This document shows, piece after piece, positions 25,434 through 34,935 of a stretch of DNA of 64,000 bases. Origin of the DNA: Galbibacter kalidii (lineage in GTDB: Bacteria; Bacteroidota; Bacteroidia; Flavobacteriales; Flavobacteriaceae); NCBI RefSeq assembly GCF_026241135.1, contig NZ_JAPFGA010000010.1, forward strand, positions 1-64,000, in the 5' to 3' direction. Within the stretch, counting starts at the first letter, position 1, and each line of letters starts with the position of its first letter. Made by a program: the position numbers and the translations under genes. The notes under the pieces are model-generated. The model saw only the letters and a list, made by a program, of their open reading frames with translations, searched no databases and was not told the origin of the DNA.

Positions 25434-28181
25434 TTAAAAATTATTGATTGTCCATGACGCATACACTTGCGAACCTATCCATCCGGTACCATAAGCGGTA
25501 TAATATTCTTTTGCTCCGATATTGGTCGCTCCTATTTTAAAGGTCGATTTTATCGAAGGCACTCTGTAATTCAGCTGAGCATCGATCACGGAAAAGGCAG
25601 GAATATCTCCATCTCCGAACGAGGCTTGCCAAAAATAGGCGTCACTCCAGCGGTAACTCAGATTAAATCCGAAATTTTTGACAAGTTCTGTATGTCCAAA
25701 AGAAAATTTGGTTTTGTGCTTAGGCGTGTTGAACCCGGTTCTGTAATTCGGGTCATCCTGTTCAATATCTGCATAGGTGTAGTTTCCGGAGAGATCAAAG
25801 CCATTAAGAACTTTAGCACTTACTGCAATAGCAGCTCCGTAGGATTGCACCCCTGAATCCGCATTGGTATAGGCCTGAAAAACCTTATAGTCACCACTTT
25901 GCAACGCCAATAAAGATTGCGCATTGTCCCCTACCTGACCATACAGGGGAGCTATCACATTTTCATTAGCAATAAAATCGGTATAATCGGTATAATATCC
26001 ACTTAAATCGATCGTGACTTTTCCTATTTGCCCTCTATAACCGGCTTCATACACAACTGCTTGCTCCGGTTTCACCAATTCAACATTGGCTGCCTCCGGG
26101 GCTCCGGCCTGTACCGAACTTGCTGTAAAAGCATTTTCATAAGCGGCCCTTCCACTAATGGTTGCTGTTGTATTACCTCCATTGGCCGCAGCATTATTCA
26201 CCGGGAATGTCCTTACGTAACGGTCCAAGTTAGTTTCTGCCGACCCCACCAAAATAGCACGTCCGACATCCAGTCCGATAAAAAGGTCTTGTGTCGTTGG
26301 GTTTCTAAAAGCAGTCTGTATCGATGCCCTAATATTATGGTTCCTCTCCTCTCCGGCCGTATACCCCACCGAAAAACGCGGTGTAGCCTGTCCGTCGAAC
26401 AATTCAGATTTGTCATAACGCATGGAGGCGGTCAACTTTAAACGATCGTCTATAAATTGCTTTTGAAGTTGTGTGTAAATTCCTAATTCGTTATAGCTGA
26501 TAGGCCCGTCGTAATCGGTAAAAATAGTTCCGAAGGAATTCAATCTATACGTTCGGAACGAACCTCCTACCTGCACATCAACCGCATCGGTCAAATGAGC
26601 AAAATTGTAGTTTGCATCGACATGATACAACTGTGAACCATCCTGAAATTTAGATCCTTTCGACAAATCAGGGTCTTGAGTAACCTGATCAAAAGCCTGA
26701 TCAAAAGCCGCTGTTCCCGGAATCAGGCGTCCTGTATCTGCTGTTTGTCTTGCTATGGCATGTGCCTGTTCGCTAGGAGCTCCAGCTAAAGTGGACTGAA
26801 TATAGGCTCCGGCATATTCACCAAACCATGTGGGATCATCTTTCCAACTGCGGTTGATATTAATTCCGGTGAATCGCATATCATATGACTTTCCGGCATC
26901 TTCATCAGTCATATACCCCCTGAGGAAGAAATTATCGTTCTTTACTTCAAGTCTGTGTTGTTGCAAGAAAAAATCCCTGATGGAATAGCGGTTCGCCCCC
27001 TGATATATCGTAGTTCCCTTAGCGACCTTTGCTTGATAAATCAGTTCAAAATCATCTGCAAAAGGTCGGTAATGCAAAGCTGCATCAAATTTTATACTTT
27101 CTGCCTTATAATCGGTCAGATCACTTTCCAGATATCCTGTTCTACTTACATTTTCATCCGGTAGGATGTTGACTGCCCCTTCGGGGATGATCCCCATTTC
27201 GGCGAGGGCTATCCCCACTCCACGGATATTCGTGCTGACTTCATCTCCATATACATTCAGCCCATCATAATTCACATCTTCATTTCTTCCTAATCCAGGA
27301 TTTTGAACGTTCTCCTCATTTATCGCATACCAGTCCGTTCCTCTCAAATAAGAGAAATTTGCTTTTGCGGCAAACTTATCAGAGAATTTTTTGGCAGCCC
27401 GTATTCCAAAATCCCAATATTCATTTTCGCCTGCTGCTTTTTGAGAGGTGATTCCAGTTTTTACATAGGCACTTATTCCGTCATCATCAAACGGACTTCT
27501 ACTTCTCATAAACAAAATCCCGTTAAACGCATTGGCTCCATAAAGTGCTGAAGAAGCTCCAGGCAAAAGTTCCACACTTTGAACGTCAATCTCCGACATT
27601 CCCAACAAGTTCCCTAGCGGAAAATTAAGTGCCGGTGCAGAGTTATCCATTCCATCCACCAACTGAACAAAACGGTTATTGGCAAATGTGGCAAACCCTC
27701 TTGTGTTGATTGATTTAAACGTTAAACTATTGACATTGACATCAACACCTTTCAGGTTTTCGAGTCCGCCATAAAAATCGATAGAAGCTGTGTTTTTGAT
27801 TTCTTTCAGACCAAATCGTTCCACAGTTACAGGTGATTCGAAGATCCGCTCCGGTGTCCTGGATGCTGAAATCACAATTTCCCCCAAATGGGTTGTTTCT
27901 TCTTCCAGCTGGATCGTCAACACCTCTCCGTCTGTTATATTGATTGTTTGTGAGGCAAAACCAATACTCGATACAACTATGTTAAAAGGTGGATCTTGGT
28001 CGACCGTTAAACTGAAATCACCATTGAAATCGGTTACAGTTCCCACTGCCTGCCCCAAAAGTTGGATATTGGTCCCCGGTATGGGCTGGTTCTGCTCATC
28101 TACTACTTTTCCCGATACGGTTGACTGCGAAAAACCTGCATAACCCAAAAGAAAAATAGAAGCAAAAAAGATTGTTCTCAT
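25434..28181 (-). CDS. TonB-dependent outer-membrane receptor
   Basis: The start at 28181 (MRTIFFASIFLLGYAGFSQ, signal peptide) is preferred over an ATG ten codons upstream. About 915 residues: a carboxypeptidase-regulatory-like domain (20-105; GKVVDEQNQPIPGTNIQL), a plug with VITVERFG- and SVELLPGASSALYGANAFNG-type blocks near 195-225, and a 22-strand barrel ending in the aromatic YASWTINNF. It takes up an unknown substrate with ExbBD/TonB energy. No SusD partner is adjacent; the partner is the SGNH lipoprotein downstream. Confidence 0.9.
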   Translation of the reverse strand: MRTIFFASIFLLGYAGFSQSTVSGKVVDEQNQPIPGTNIQLLGQAVGTVTDFNGDFSLTVDQDPPFNIVVSSIGFASQTINITDGEVLTIQLEEETTHLGEIVISASRTPERIFESPVTVERFGLKEIKNTASIDFYGGLENLKGVDVNVNSLTFKSINTRGFATFANNRFVQLVDGMDNSAPALNFPLGNLLGMSEIDVQSVELLPGASSALYGANAFNGILFMRSRSPFDDDGISAYVKTGITSQKAAGENEYWDFGIRAAKKFSDKFAAKANFSYLRGTDWYAINEENVQNPGLGRNEDVNYDGLNVYGDEVSTNIRGVGIALAEMGIIPEGAVNILPDENVSRTGYLESDLTDYKAESIKFDAALHYRPFADDFELIYQAKVAKGTTIYQGANRYSIRDFFLQQHRLEVKNDNFFLRGYMTDEDAGKSYDMRFTGININRSWKDDPTWFGEYAGAYIQSTLAGAPSEQAHAIARQTADTGRLIPGTAAFDQAFDQVTQDPDLSKGSKFQDGSQLYHVDANYNFAHLTDAVDVQVGGSFRTYRLNSFGTIFTDYDGPISYNELGIYTQLQKQFIDDRLKLTASMRYDKSELFDGQATPRFSVGYTAGEERNHNIRASIQTAFRNPTTQDLFIGLDVGRAILVGSAETNLDRYVRTFPVNNAAANGGNTTATISGRAAYENAFTASSVQAGAPEAANVELVKPEQAVVYEAGYRGQIGKVTIDLSGYYTDYTDFIANENVIAPLYGQVGDNAQSLLALQSGDYKVFQAYTNADSGVQSYGAAIAVSAKVLNGFDLSGNYTYADIEQDDPNYRTGFNTPKHKTKFSFGHTELVKNFGFNLSYRWSDAYFWQASFGDGDIPAFSVIDAQLNYRVPSIKSTFKIGATNIGAKEYYTAYGTGWIGSQVYASWTINNF

Positions 28182-28271
28182 CTCGATAATATTAGATTTA
28201 GATAAGAACAATATACATATTTTTTCAATTTCTTAATTTTTTTAAGGACAAAAATTAATAAACCAAAAAAA

Positions 28272-30119
28272 CTATTCCACGGTAACTGACTTGGCTAAAT
28301 TTCTAGGCTGATCGACATTACAATTCCTCATAACGGCAATATGGTATGACAATAATTGTAATGGTATCGTAGTTAGTAGCGGCGTGAGCCCTTCTATGGT
28401 TTCAGGGACTTCAATCACATAATCGGCCATGGATTTTACCTCTTTATCTCCTTCGGTAACAATTCCTATGATCTTACCTTTACGCGACTTTATTTCCTGA
28501 ATATTGCTCACTACTTTTTCGTAATGTCCTTTTTTGGTAGCGATAACCACCACCGGCATTTGCTCATCGATCAAGGCGATAGGTCCGTGTTTCATCTCTG
28601 CAGCCGGATAACCTTCAGCGTGAATGTATGATATCTCCTTAAGTTTTAAAGCGCCTTCCAAGGCAACCGGGAAATTATATCCACGTCCGAGGTACAAGAA
28701 ATTAGGAACGTCTTTATAGACCGATGAAATATATTTTACATGATCGTCGGACAACAATACTTTCTCCACTTTATCAGGAATGGCTTCCATTTCTGCAAGA
28801 TATTGATGGAATTCCGTTTTAGATATCATCCCTTTAGATTGCGCCAATTTAAGTGCTATCAAAGAAAGTAACGTGATTTGTGTCGTAAACGCCTTGGTTG
28901 ATGCCACCCCAATTTCAGGACCAGCATGGGTATAGGCACCCGCATGGGATTCCCTTGCAATAGATGATCCTACCACATTACAAACTCCAAATACGAAAGC
29001 TCCGTTTTGTTTAGCCAGTTTAATGGCAGCAAGGGTATCTGCTGTTTCTCCGGATTGTGAAATGGCAATCACCACATCCTTGGATGTAATCACCGGATTT
29101 CGGTATCTAAATTCTGAAGCATATTCTACTTCCACAGGGATGCGAACCAAGTCTTCAAAGATATATTCGGCTACCAAACCTGCATGCCATGAAGTACCAC
29201 AAGCCACAATAATAATGCGGTTGGCATTGAGGAATTTTTCAAGATTGTCCTCAATTCCGGCCATCTTGATAATCCCCTCGTTGGTTCTTAAACGACCTCT
29301 ATACGTATCTTTTATGGCATGAGGCTGCTCGTGGATCTCTTTCAACATAAAATGGTCGTACCCATTCTTTTCTATTTGATCCAAATTCAATTGTAATTCT
29401 TGTACGTAAGCAGCAACAGATTTATCATCTTTTATTTGACGCACTTTCACATCCCTGCCCAAACGGACAATCGCCATCTGTTCGTCTTCAAGATAGATCG
29501 CATTGTTGGTATATTCAATAAATGGAGAAGCATCTGAAGCGATAAAGAATTCACCTTCACCAACACCAATAGCCAGAGGGCTACCTAACTTAGCCACCAC
29601 AATTTCGTCCGGTTTACTTTTATCAAAAACTGCGATCGCATAAGCACCAACAACCTGGTTAAGGGCTATTTGTACTGCTTTGCCAAGTTTTACTTGCTCT
29701 TTTTCTTTTATGTCTTCAATAAGGTTGACCAGAACCTCGGTATCGGTATCTGAATGGAAAGTATATCCTCTTTTTTCAAGCTCTTTCTTGATGGAACCAT
29801 AGTTTTCAATAATCCCGTTGTGGATAATGGCCAAATTTCCCGAATTAGACAAATGTGGATGTGCATTCACATCGTTTGGTTCCCCGTGCGTGGCCCAACG
29901 GGTATGGCCCAAGCCTATACTTCCTGTGGTTATATTCTCACTTTCGGCTTTTCCTTTTAGATCGGTAACTTTTCCTTTGGTTTTACAAAGTTTTGCCTTT
30001 TCCCCGTCATAAAGTACAATTCCTGCACTGTCATAACCTCTGTATTCTAATCGTTCAAGTCCTTTTATTACTATGGGATAAGCCTCTCTTTGGCCTAAAT
30101 ATCCTACAATTCCACACAT
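28272..30119 (-). CDS. glmS: Glutamine-fructose-6-phosphate aminotransferase (isomerizing)
   Basis: Makes glucosamine-6-phosphate from fructose-6-phosphate and glutamine, the entry to peptidoglycan and LPS amino-sugars. 615 residues. After Met removal the N-terminal Cys of MCGIVGYLG is the glutaminase nucleophile. RWATHGEPN follows near 75, then two SIS domains with VACGTSWHAG near 305 and SQSGETADTL near 352, and the C-terminal LAKSVTVE end. It is third in a unit with the GT5-like and DUF4270 genes (gap to DUF4270 18 bp). With 18 bp upstream there is no room for a glmS ribozyme. Confidence 0.98.
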   Translation of the reverse strand: MCGIVGYLGQREAYPIVIKGLERLEYRGYDSAGIVLYDGEKAKLCKTKGKVTDLKGKAESENITTGSIGLGHTRWATHGEPNDVNAHPHLSNSGNLAIIHNGIIENYGSIKKELEKRGYTFHSDTDTEVLVNLIEDIKEKEQVKLGKAVQIALNQVVGAYAIAVFDKSKPDEIVVAKLGSPLAIGVGEGEFFIASDASPFIEYTNNAIYLEDEQMAIVRLGRDVKVRQIKDDKSVAAYVQELQLNLDQIEKNGYDHFMLKEIHEQPHAIKDTYRGRLRTNEGIIKMAGIEDNLEKFLNANRIIIVACGTSWHAGLVAEYIFEDLVRIPVEVEYASEFRYRNPVITSKDVVIAISQSGETADTLAAIKLAKQNGAFVFGVCNVVGSSIARESHAGAYTHAGPEIGVASTKAFTTQITLLSLIALKLAQSKGMISKTEFHQYLAEMEAIPDKVEKVLLSDDHVKYISSVYKDVPNFLYLGRGYNFPVALEGALKLKEISYIHAEGYPAAEMKHGPIALIDEQMPVVVIATKKGHYEKVVSNIQEIKSRKGKIIGIVTEGDKEVKSMADYVIEVPETIEGLTPLLTTIPLQLLSYHIAVMRNCNVDQPRNLAKSVTVE

Positions 30120-30137
30120 AATTTAAAATTTTATCGG

Positions 30138-31769
30138 TTAGTTCTGTTTCGGCTCTGTATAATAAATCTCCAGTTGTAATTTTTTTGCCTTTTCACTCTC
30201 AGGAACATTTGATCCAAAAAAAACAGTTCCGAACGGATTTGATATTGATGCTTGAGGAATTTTAATTTCTTCATCTTGACTGTTAAAAGCCGAAACATTC
30301 AATGCGTTCAAGATGCTATTGGTTGTCGATAATGCCAACTTTGTGTTGGTAGAGTCATTTCTTATCAGGTCATTCACATATTGAGTGATTCTGAACTTAT
30401 AACGAGGTCCTATTTCATTATCTTCATCCAATTCACCACTAAATATAGCATAACTTGTTGAATCCACCCCAGTATTTCCGACCAAATCAATGTTATAATC
30501 TATCAAAGTACGTTCATTACCAATATCATAGAGATACATACGCTTTGGTAAGGTCAAATCGCTTTTCTCTGGCAAAGCAGCTTCATCTACATAAAACATC
30601 AAATTGGCTTCGTTGATCAACCATCCATTTTCTTTGGCTTGTTGAAAAGCTGTAGTAACGCTGGTTTGGCCTCCCAAGACATCGATCTCTACATAACTTC
30701 CGGCTCCTCCGCGAGCATATAGCCTTGAAGCATTAAGCCCGGGAGTCATTTCATCTTGAATTTCCTGAGAATAAGCTTCTTCCTGGATGTAATTCACTTT
30801 ATTTCCGGTAAGGTTTAATCTGAAAGTATCTTCTTCTACAACCAAGGTTCCATCATCATCACTGTTGTAGTCATATTCGATTTCAATATAAGCATTGTTG
30901 AGATTGAACAACATAGCCAATTGATTCTCGGGCACCTCAACAGAGGTATAAACCCCTCTCAAAAATTCTTTGAAGTTGTTTTGGCTTGCCAACATACTAC
31001 CTCCTTCATTGTCGATGATATTTTCCTGAAAAAATGCTTTGTCCAGCTCAACGCGAATCCGTGGTGACAGCCTTTCGGAAGGTATTGTTGTTTCATCTAC
31101 ATCTGTTTCCGGATCATCCTCTTCATTTTCAAAAAACAAGATTTCCTCTTCATTTATTGTATAAGAAGGGTTTTCATACAAAACAGTTGTTGCAAACATA
31201 CTGGGGTCTTCGTCTGAAAAATACTCTTGAGACTCCTGAAAATTACTGCTGGGATCCAAATCCCTTAAATATTTTGTGAATTCCTGTACTTTCAAAGTAA
31301 ATGTAACATCCCTGTTCCCTATGATGGAATCTACACGATAGGGTCTGCTCTCTGTTTCATCAACATCTGTTGTATCACCCACTACACTAAAAAAAGGAAT
31401 ATTCAGATACACCGCAGTAACGGTTTCGTTTTCTTCAGTATCCAACACCGCTTCATTTCCCGGTGATTTTGTTCCAAAAACAGGGTTAGCATTTCCCAAT
31501 GTCAACTGGGCGGCAAACGAGGTTTTATACACACCAAAAACAGGGTGTCTATAATTCCCTAGTTGATAGGATGACAATCCGTCTGTTCTAACACTTTTCA
31601 ATTTTTTATTGAACGCCTCGACGTTGAATGTCTTTTTATTCGTCGTTATATCTCCACTGTCGATCATATCGACACCAATGGTATTATAATCCCTCTCACA
31701 AGCCATAAAAAACACAACACTCCCAATAATGAGCAGTGCTTTTAGCGCATAACTTACTTTTAATCTCAT
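30138..31769 (-). CDS. DUF4270 family lipoprotein
   Basis: 543 residues with a lipoprotein signal (LLIIGSVVFFMACERDYN, Cys near 24). The opening YNTIGVDMID, then the YQLGNYRHPVFGVYKTSFAAQL block near 70-90, and later VRQY-like strands are typical of DUF4270, a Bacteroidetes surface or periplasmic family of unknown function. It lies between the glycogen-synthase-like gene (23 bp) and glmS (18 bp). This order is conserved in flavobacteria, suggesting a link to the cell envelope, but no activity can be inferred. Confidence 0.85.
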   Translation of the reverse strand: MRLKVSYALKALLIIGSVVFFMACERDYNTIGVDMIDSGDITTNKKTFNVEAFNKKLKSVRTDGLSSYQLGNYRHPVFGVYKTSFAAQLTLGNANPVFGTKSPGNEAVLDTEENETVTAVYLNIPFFSVVGDTTDVDETESRPYRVDSIIGNRDVTFTLKVQEFTKYLRDLDPSSNFQESQEYFSDEDPSMFATTVLYENPSYTINEEEILFFENEEDDPETDVDETTIPSERLSPRIRVELDKAFFQENIIDNEGGSMLASQNNFKEFLRGVYTSVEVPENQLAMLFNLNNAYIEIEYDYNSDDDGTLVVEEDTFRLNLTGNKVNYIQEEAYSQEIQDEMTPGLNASRLYARGGAGSYVEIDVLGGQTSVTTAFQQAKENGWLINEANLMFYVDEAALPEKSDLTLPKRMYLYDIGNERTLIDYNIDLVGNTGVDSTSYAIFSGELDEDNEIGPRYKFRITQYVNDLIRNDSTNTKLALSTTNSILNALNVSAFNSQDEEIKIPQASISNPFGTVFFGSNVPESEKAKKLQLEIYYTEPKQN

Positions 31770-31792
31770 CTCAATCTCGTGTCTTTGGATTT

Positions 31793-32602
31793 TTAACTTA
31801 AAACTTTTGTTTCGTAAAATGTATGATACGCCTCTTCGAATTCATAAATGGACACATAAGGCTGTACAGGGACGGAAAGTGAATCTATGTGTTTTTGCAG
31901 GTCTTCAGGAATTTCTTCTGAAGCGATGACAACGCCATCAGAATTATCTACTGCTACTTTTAACACATTACTATATGTTGGATCTCCCAACGGTTTAATT
32001 TTTTCTTCTTCAATCCCGTCAAACTTAATCTTGTTCATCATCTCCTTGTCTAACGCACCTTCAAAACCTTTGTTGTAAACAGAGGTTATTATTTTACTCT
32101 CGGCAAATAATGGCTCATCTGCATAATATTTTTTCAAATACAGTGGCAACAGTGAAGCCATCCAACCGTGAACATGAATAATATCAGGATTCCAGTTTAG
32201 TTTTTTGACAGTTTCCACAACACCTTTGGCAAAAAAGATGGCACGCTCGTCATTATCAGGGAATAAATTCCCATCCTCATCTGTAAATGTGGCTTTTCTT
32301 TTGAAATATTCTTCGTTATCGATAAAATAAACTTGAATTCTTTCTTTCGGAATAGAGGCAACCTTAATAATAAGTGGCATATCCATATCGTTTACCACCA
32401 AATTCATTCCCGACAAGCGGATTACTTCGTGCAGTTGATGCCTTCTTTCATTAATATTTCCAAAACGAGGCATAAAGATTCGTATTTGTCCACCTCTATC
32501 GTTCACCATTCTCGGACTCTCGTAAGCCATTGAAGACACTTCATTTTCGGGTAAGTAAGGAACCATCTCAGAAGCGACAAATAATACTCTTTTGTCTGTC
32601 AT
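31793..32602 (-). CDS. Glycogen/starch synthase-like protein, GT5 N-terminal domain only
   Basis: 269 residues matching only the first Rossmann half of GT5 glycogen synthases: LFVASEMVPY at the start, GGQIRIFMPRFG near 38, and WNPDIIHVHGWMASLLPLYLKK near 135. The usual N-terminal KxGG substrate loop is altered (ENEVSSMAYESPRMV), and the C-terminal nucleotide-binding domain with the ExGL-type motif is missing. Full GlgA is about 480 residues. It may be a regulatory or non-catalytic homologue. First of the operon with DUF4270 and glmS; divergent from panC. Confidence 0.8.
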   Translation of the reverse strand: MTDKRVLFVASEMVPYLPENEVSSMAYESPRMVNDRGGQIRIFMPRFGNINERRHQLHEVIRLSGMNLVVNDMDMPLIIKVASIPKERIQVYFIDNEEYFKRKATFTDEDGNLFPDNDERAIFFAKGVVETVKKLNWNPDIIHVHGWMASLLPLYLKKYYADEPLFAESKIITSVYNKGFEGALDKEMMNKIKFDGIEEEKIKPLGDPTYSNVLKVAVDNSDGVVIASEEIPEDLQKHIDSLSVPVQPYVSIYEFEEAYHTFYETKVLS

Positions 32603-32641
32603 AAAATCAGTTTATTTCTTTAGACTAAGGTTTAAAGCACG

Positions 32642-32649
32642 CAAAAATA
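32642..32649 (-). promoter_or_regulatory. -7 box for the GT5-like/DUF4270/glmS operon
   Basis: On the minus strand TATTTTTG matches TAnnTTTG, about 40 nt before the start at 32602. It faces the panC promoter in the 108-bp divergent region. Confidence 0.5.
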
Positions 32650-32680
32650 CAAAAAATATGCCTAATTAGTTTAATTTATA

Positions 32681-32688
32681 TAGCTTTG
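32681..32688 (+). promoter_or_regulatory. -7 box for panC
   Basis: TAGCTTTG matches the TAnnTTTG box, 22 nt before the panC ATG, giving a very short leader. Confidence 0.5.
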
Positions 32689-32710
32689 CACGCTGTTAAT
32701 TTTTTACAAA

Positions 32711-33559
32711 ATGCAAATTTTTAACCAAAAAGAAGCATTCATTTTATTCCTCAAAAAGGAAAAAGAGCAAAATCCGATCACAGGCCTAGTACCTACTATG
32801 GGAGCTTTGCACCAAGGGCACCTCAACCTTGTTCAAAAGGCTATTGAGGAAAACGAACTTGTGGTCGTGACTATTTTTGTAAACCCAACACAATTTGACA
32901 ACAAAACGGATCTTGAAAAATACCCCAAGACCTTCGAAAAAGATGTCGAAGCACTGAAAACCATCAGTGACAAAATTGTTGTTTTCGCACCTTCTACTGA
33001 AGGTATCTATGACAATCAGGTGACTTCGGAAAAATTTGATTTCGACGGACTTGAATATGCGATGGAAGGGAAGTTCAGAACAGGTCATTTTGACGGTGTT
33101 GGCACCATTGTAAAAAAATTACTCGAAATCGTAGGACCTACCAATGCTTATTTTGGTGAAAAAGATTTTCAGCAACTACAGATCATCAAAAAACTAGTTG
33201 AAAAGAACCACATTCCTGTAAATATAATAGGCTGCCCCATCAGCAGGGAAAAAAACGGACTCGCCATGAGTTCGCGTAACGAACGCCTGCCGGATGCGTT
33301 AAGAAAAGAAGCTGGTTTTATATACCAAACCCTCCTTCATGCCAAGAAAAAGTTTGGCACAGAAAGTGCACTAGATACAATAAATTGGATAAAAGAGCAA
33401 TTTGAGTTGAATCCGAATTTTTCTTTGGAATATGCTGAAATTACTAACGAAAAGACATTAAAACCTGTTAAAACAAAAGAAAAAAACAAAGATTACAGGC
33501 TTTTCGTTGCTGTTTACGCAAATGATATAAGACTGATAGATAATATTGCTCTAAATTAA
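32711..33559 (+). CDS. panC: Pantothenate synthetase
   Basis: Condenses D-pantoate with beta-alanine using ATP to make pantothenate (vitamin B5, CoA precursor). 282 residues, full length. GLVPTMGALHQGHLNLV near 26-42 holds the HxGH nucleotide motif; TIFVNPTQF is near 55, YFGEKDFQQLQI near 152, and GLAMSSRNERL near 185 (KMSKS-like region). It is followed after 12 bp by panD, which supplies beta-alanine. Cytoplasmic. Confidence 0.98.
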   Translation: MQIFNQKEAFILFLKKEKEQNPITGLVPTMGALHQGHLNLVQKAIEENELVVVTIFVNPTQFDNKTDLEKYPKTFEKDVEALKTISDKIVVFAPSTEGIYDNQVTSEKFDFDGLEYAMEGKFRTGHFDGVGTIVKKLLEIVGPTNAYFGEKDFQQLQIIKKLVEKNHIPVNIIGCPISREKNGLAMSSRNERLPDALRKEAGFIYQTLLHAKKKFGTESALDTINWIKEQFELNPNFSLEYAEITNEKTLKPVKTKEKNKDYRLFVAVYANDIRLIDNIALN

Positions 33560-33567
33560 TACCTTTG
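33560..33567 (+). promoter_or_regulatory. -7 box directly before panD
   Basis: TACCTTTG matches TAnnTTTG and ends 4 nt before the panD ATG, so a transcript from here would be almost leaderless. It may give panD its own promoter beside read-through from panC. Confidence 0.45.
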
Positions 33568-33571
33568 TAAC

Positions 33572-33922
33572 ATGCAAATTGAAGTAGTAAAGTCTAAGAT
33601 TCACAGAGTTACGGTCACCGGTGCCGACCTGAATTATATTGGGAGCATTACCATAGACGAAGCACTTATGGAAGCCGCAAACATCATTGAAGGGGAAAAG
33701 GTGCAGATCGTAAATATCAATAATGGCGAAAGGTTGGAAACCTATGCCATAAAAGGAGCTAAAAACAGTGGGGAAATTACACTCAATGGCCCTGCTGCCC
33801 GTAAAGTACAACGCGGCGATATCATCATTATTATTTCCTACGGGATCATGGATTTTGAAGAAGCCAAAAACTTCAAACCGTCTTTGATATTCCCCAACGA
33901 AAAGGATAATAGCCTGACATAA
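33572..33922 (+). CDS. panD: Aspartate 1-decarboxylase
   Basis: Makes beta-alanine for pantothenate. 116 residues. The proenzyme self-cleaves at Gly24-Ser25 (YIGSITID) to create the pyruvoyl group; [19 protein letters not shown] and [20 protein letters not shown] are family blocks. 12 bp after panC and 2 bp before the next gene, forming a unit. Confidence 0.98.
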   Translation: MQIEVVKSKIHRVTVTGADLNYIGSITIDEALMEAANIIEGEKVQIVNINNGERLETYAIKGAKNSGEITLNGPAARKVQRGDIIIIISYGIMDFEEAKNFKPSLIFPNEKDNSLT

Positions 33923-33924
33923 AC

Positions 33925-34893
33925 TTGAAAAAGAAACTGATAAAAATACTCAAAACCATACTCCCACTATTGTTGGGAGTTTTTTTAATTTGGTATTCTT
34001 ATTCACATACAACCCCGGAGGATCGAGAAAGCATCATCAATGCCATCAAAGAAGCGAATTACTTTTGGGTCATCGTTTCTTTGTTTTTAGGCTTTTTAAG
34101 TCATTTTTTTAGGGCTTTGCGATGGAACTTACTACTAAAACCCATGGGATACACGCCGAGTATTTTCAACAACCTCATGGCTATTTTTGTCGGATATCTG
34201 GCTAATTTGGGTATTCCGCGTTCGGGGGAAGTCCTTAGGGCTACCAGTATTTCTACCTATGAAGACATTCCATTTCAAAAATCATTCGGAACTATTATCG
34301 CTGAGCGGGTCATTGATGTGATCATGCTCTTGCTCATCATCTTCATCACCGGAGTGCTTCAAACAGAAATCATAGCCGATTTCTTCATGAGCAAGGACAT
34401 CAATATTACTAAACTTATTATTATTACCGGTATCATCGGTATTCTGGGTTTATTCTTTTTATGGCTCGTCAAAAAAGCTAAAAATGGTTTTTTTGGTAAG
34501 GTCAAAACCTTTGTTCAAGGACTTATTGAAGGTGTCACCAGCATTTTCAAAATGAAGAAAAAATGGCTGTTTATCTTTTATACATTTTGTATCTGGATAC
34601 TCTATATCGGCATGTTTTGGATCGTTAAATTCAGTCTTCCTGAAACCGCCAATTTGCCCATAAGTGCTATTTTGGCAGCATTTGTCGCCGGAGCTTTTGC
34701 CATGAGTGCCACCAATGGCGGCATAGGCCTCTACCCTATCGCTGTTAGCAAAATGCTCCTTATTTATGGTATTTCAAAGGCTTCAGGTGATGCCTTTGGA
34801 TGGATCATGTGGTCTTCACAAACCATTATGGTGGTTATTTTTGGAGCCCTGTCTTTTCTTTTTCTCCCTATTTACAACAGAACACGTTCATAG
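33925..34893 (+). CDS. UPF0104 / lysylphosphatidylglycerol-synthase-like membrane protein
   Basis: 322-residue inner-membrane protein with about eight hydrophobic helices. The block SHFFRALRWNLLLKPMGY near 65 and NLGIPRSGEVLRATSIS near 95 are typical of the LPG_synthase_TM/UPF0104 family. TNGGIGLYPIAVSKML near 270 matches the other conserved loop. The role is unknown; some relatives are flippase-like. The start codon is TTG, as no ATG fits, 2 bp after the panD stop, suggesting coupling. Confidence 0.85.
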   Translation: MKKKLIKILKTILPLLLGVFLIWYSYSHTTPEDRESIINAIKEANYFWVIVSLFLGFLSHFFRALRWNLLLKPMGYTPSIFNNLMAIFVGYLANLGIPRSGEVLRATSISTYEDIPFQKSFGTIIAERVIDVIMLLLIIFITGVLQTEIIADFFMSKDINITKLIIITGIIGILGLFFLWLVKKAKNGFFGKVKTFVQGLIEGVTSIFKMKKKWLFIFYTFCIWILYIGMFWIVKFSLPETANLPISAILAAFVAGAFAMSATNGGIGLYPIAVSKMLLIYGISKASGDAFGWIMWSSQTIMVVIFGALSFLFLPIYNRTRS

Positions 34894-34935
34894 AAAAAAT
34901 AATTTTTCTATCTTTAAGCCACCAAATCTAATGCC

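Noticed and set aside
23891-28181. SusC/SusD polysaccharide locus
   Set aside because: The receptor's partner is a SGNH hydrolase, not a SusD-like protein, and no glycosidase is adjacent. The GH2 and CE12 genes are isolated.
30120-30137. glmS ribozyme upstream of glmS
   Set aside because: Only 18 bp separate glmS from the preceding gene; there is no space for the ribozyme.
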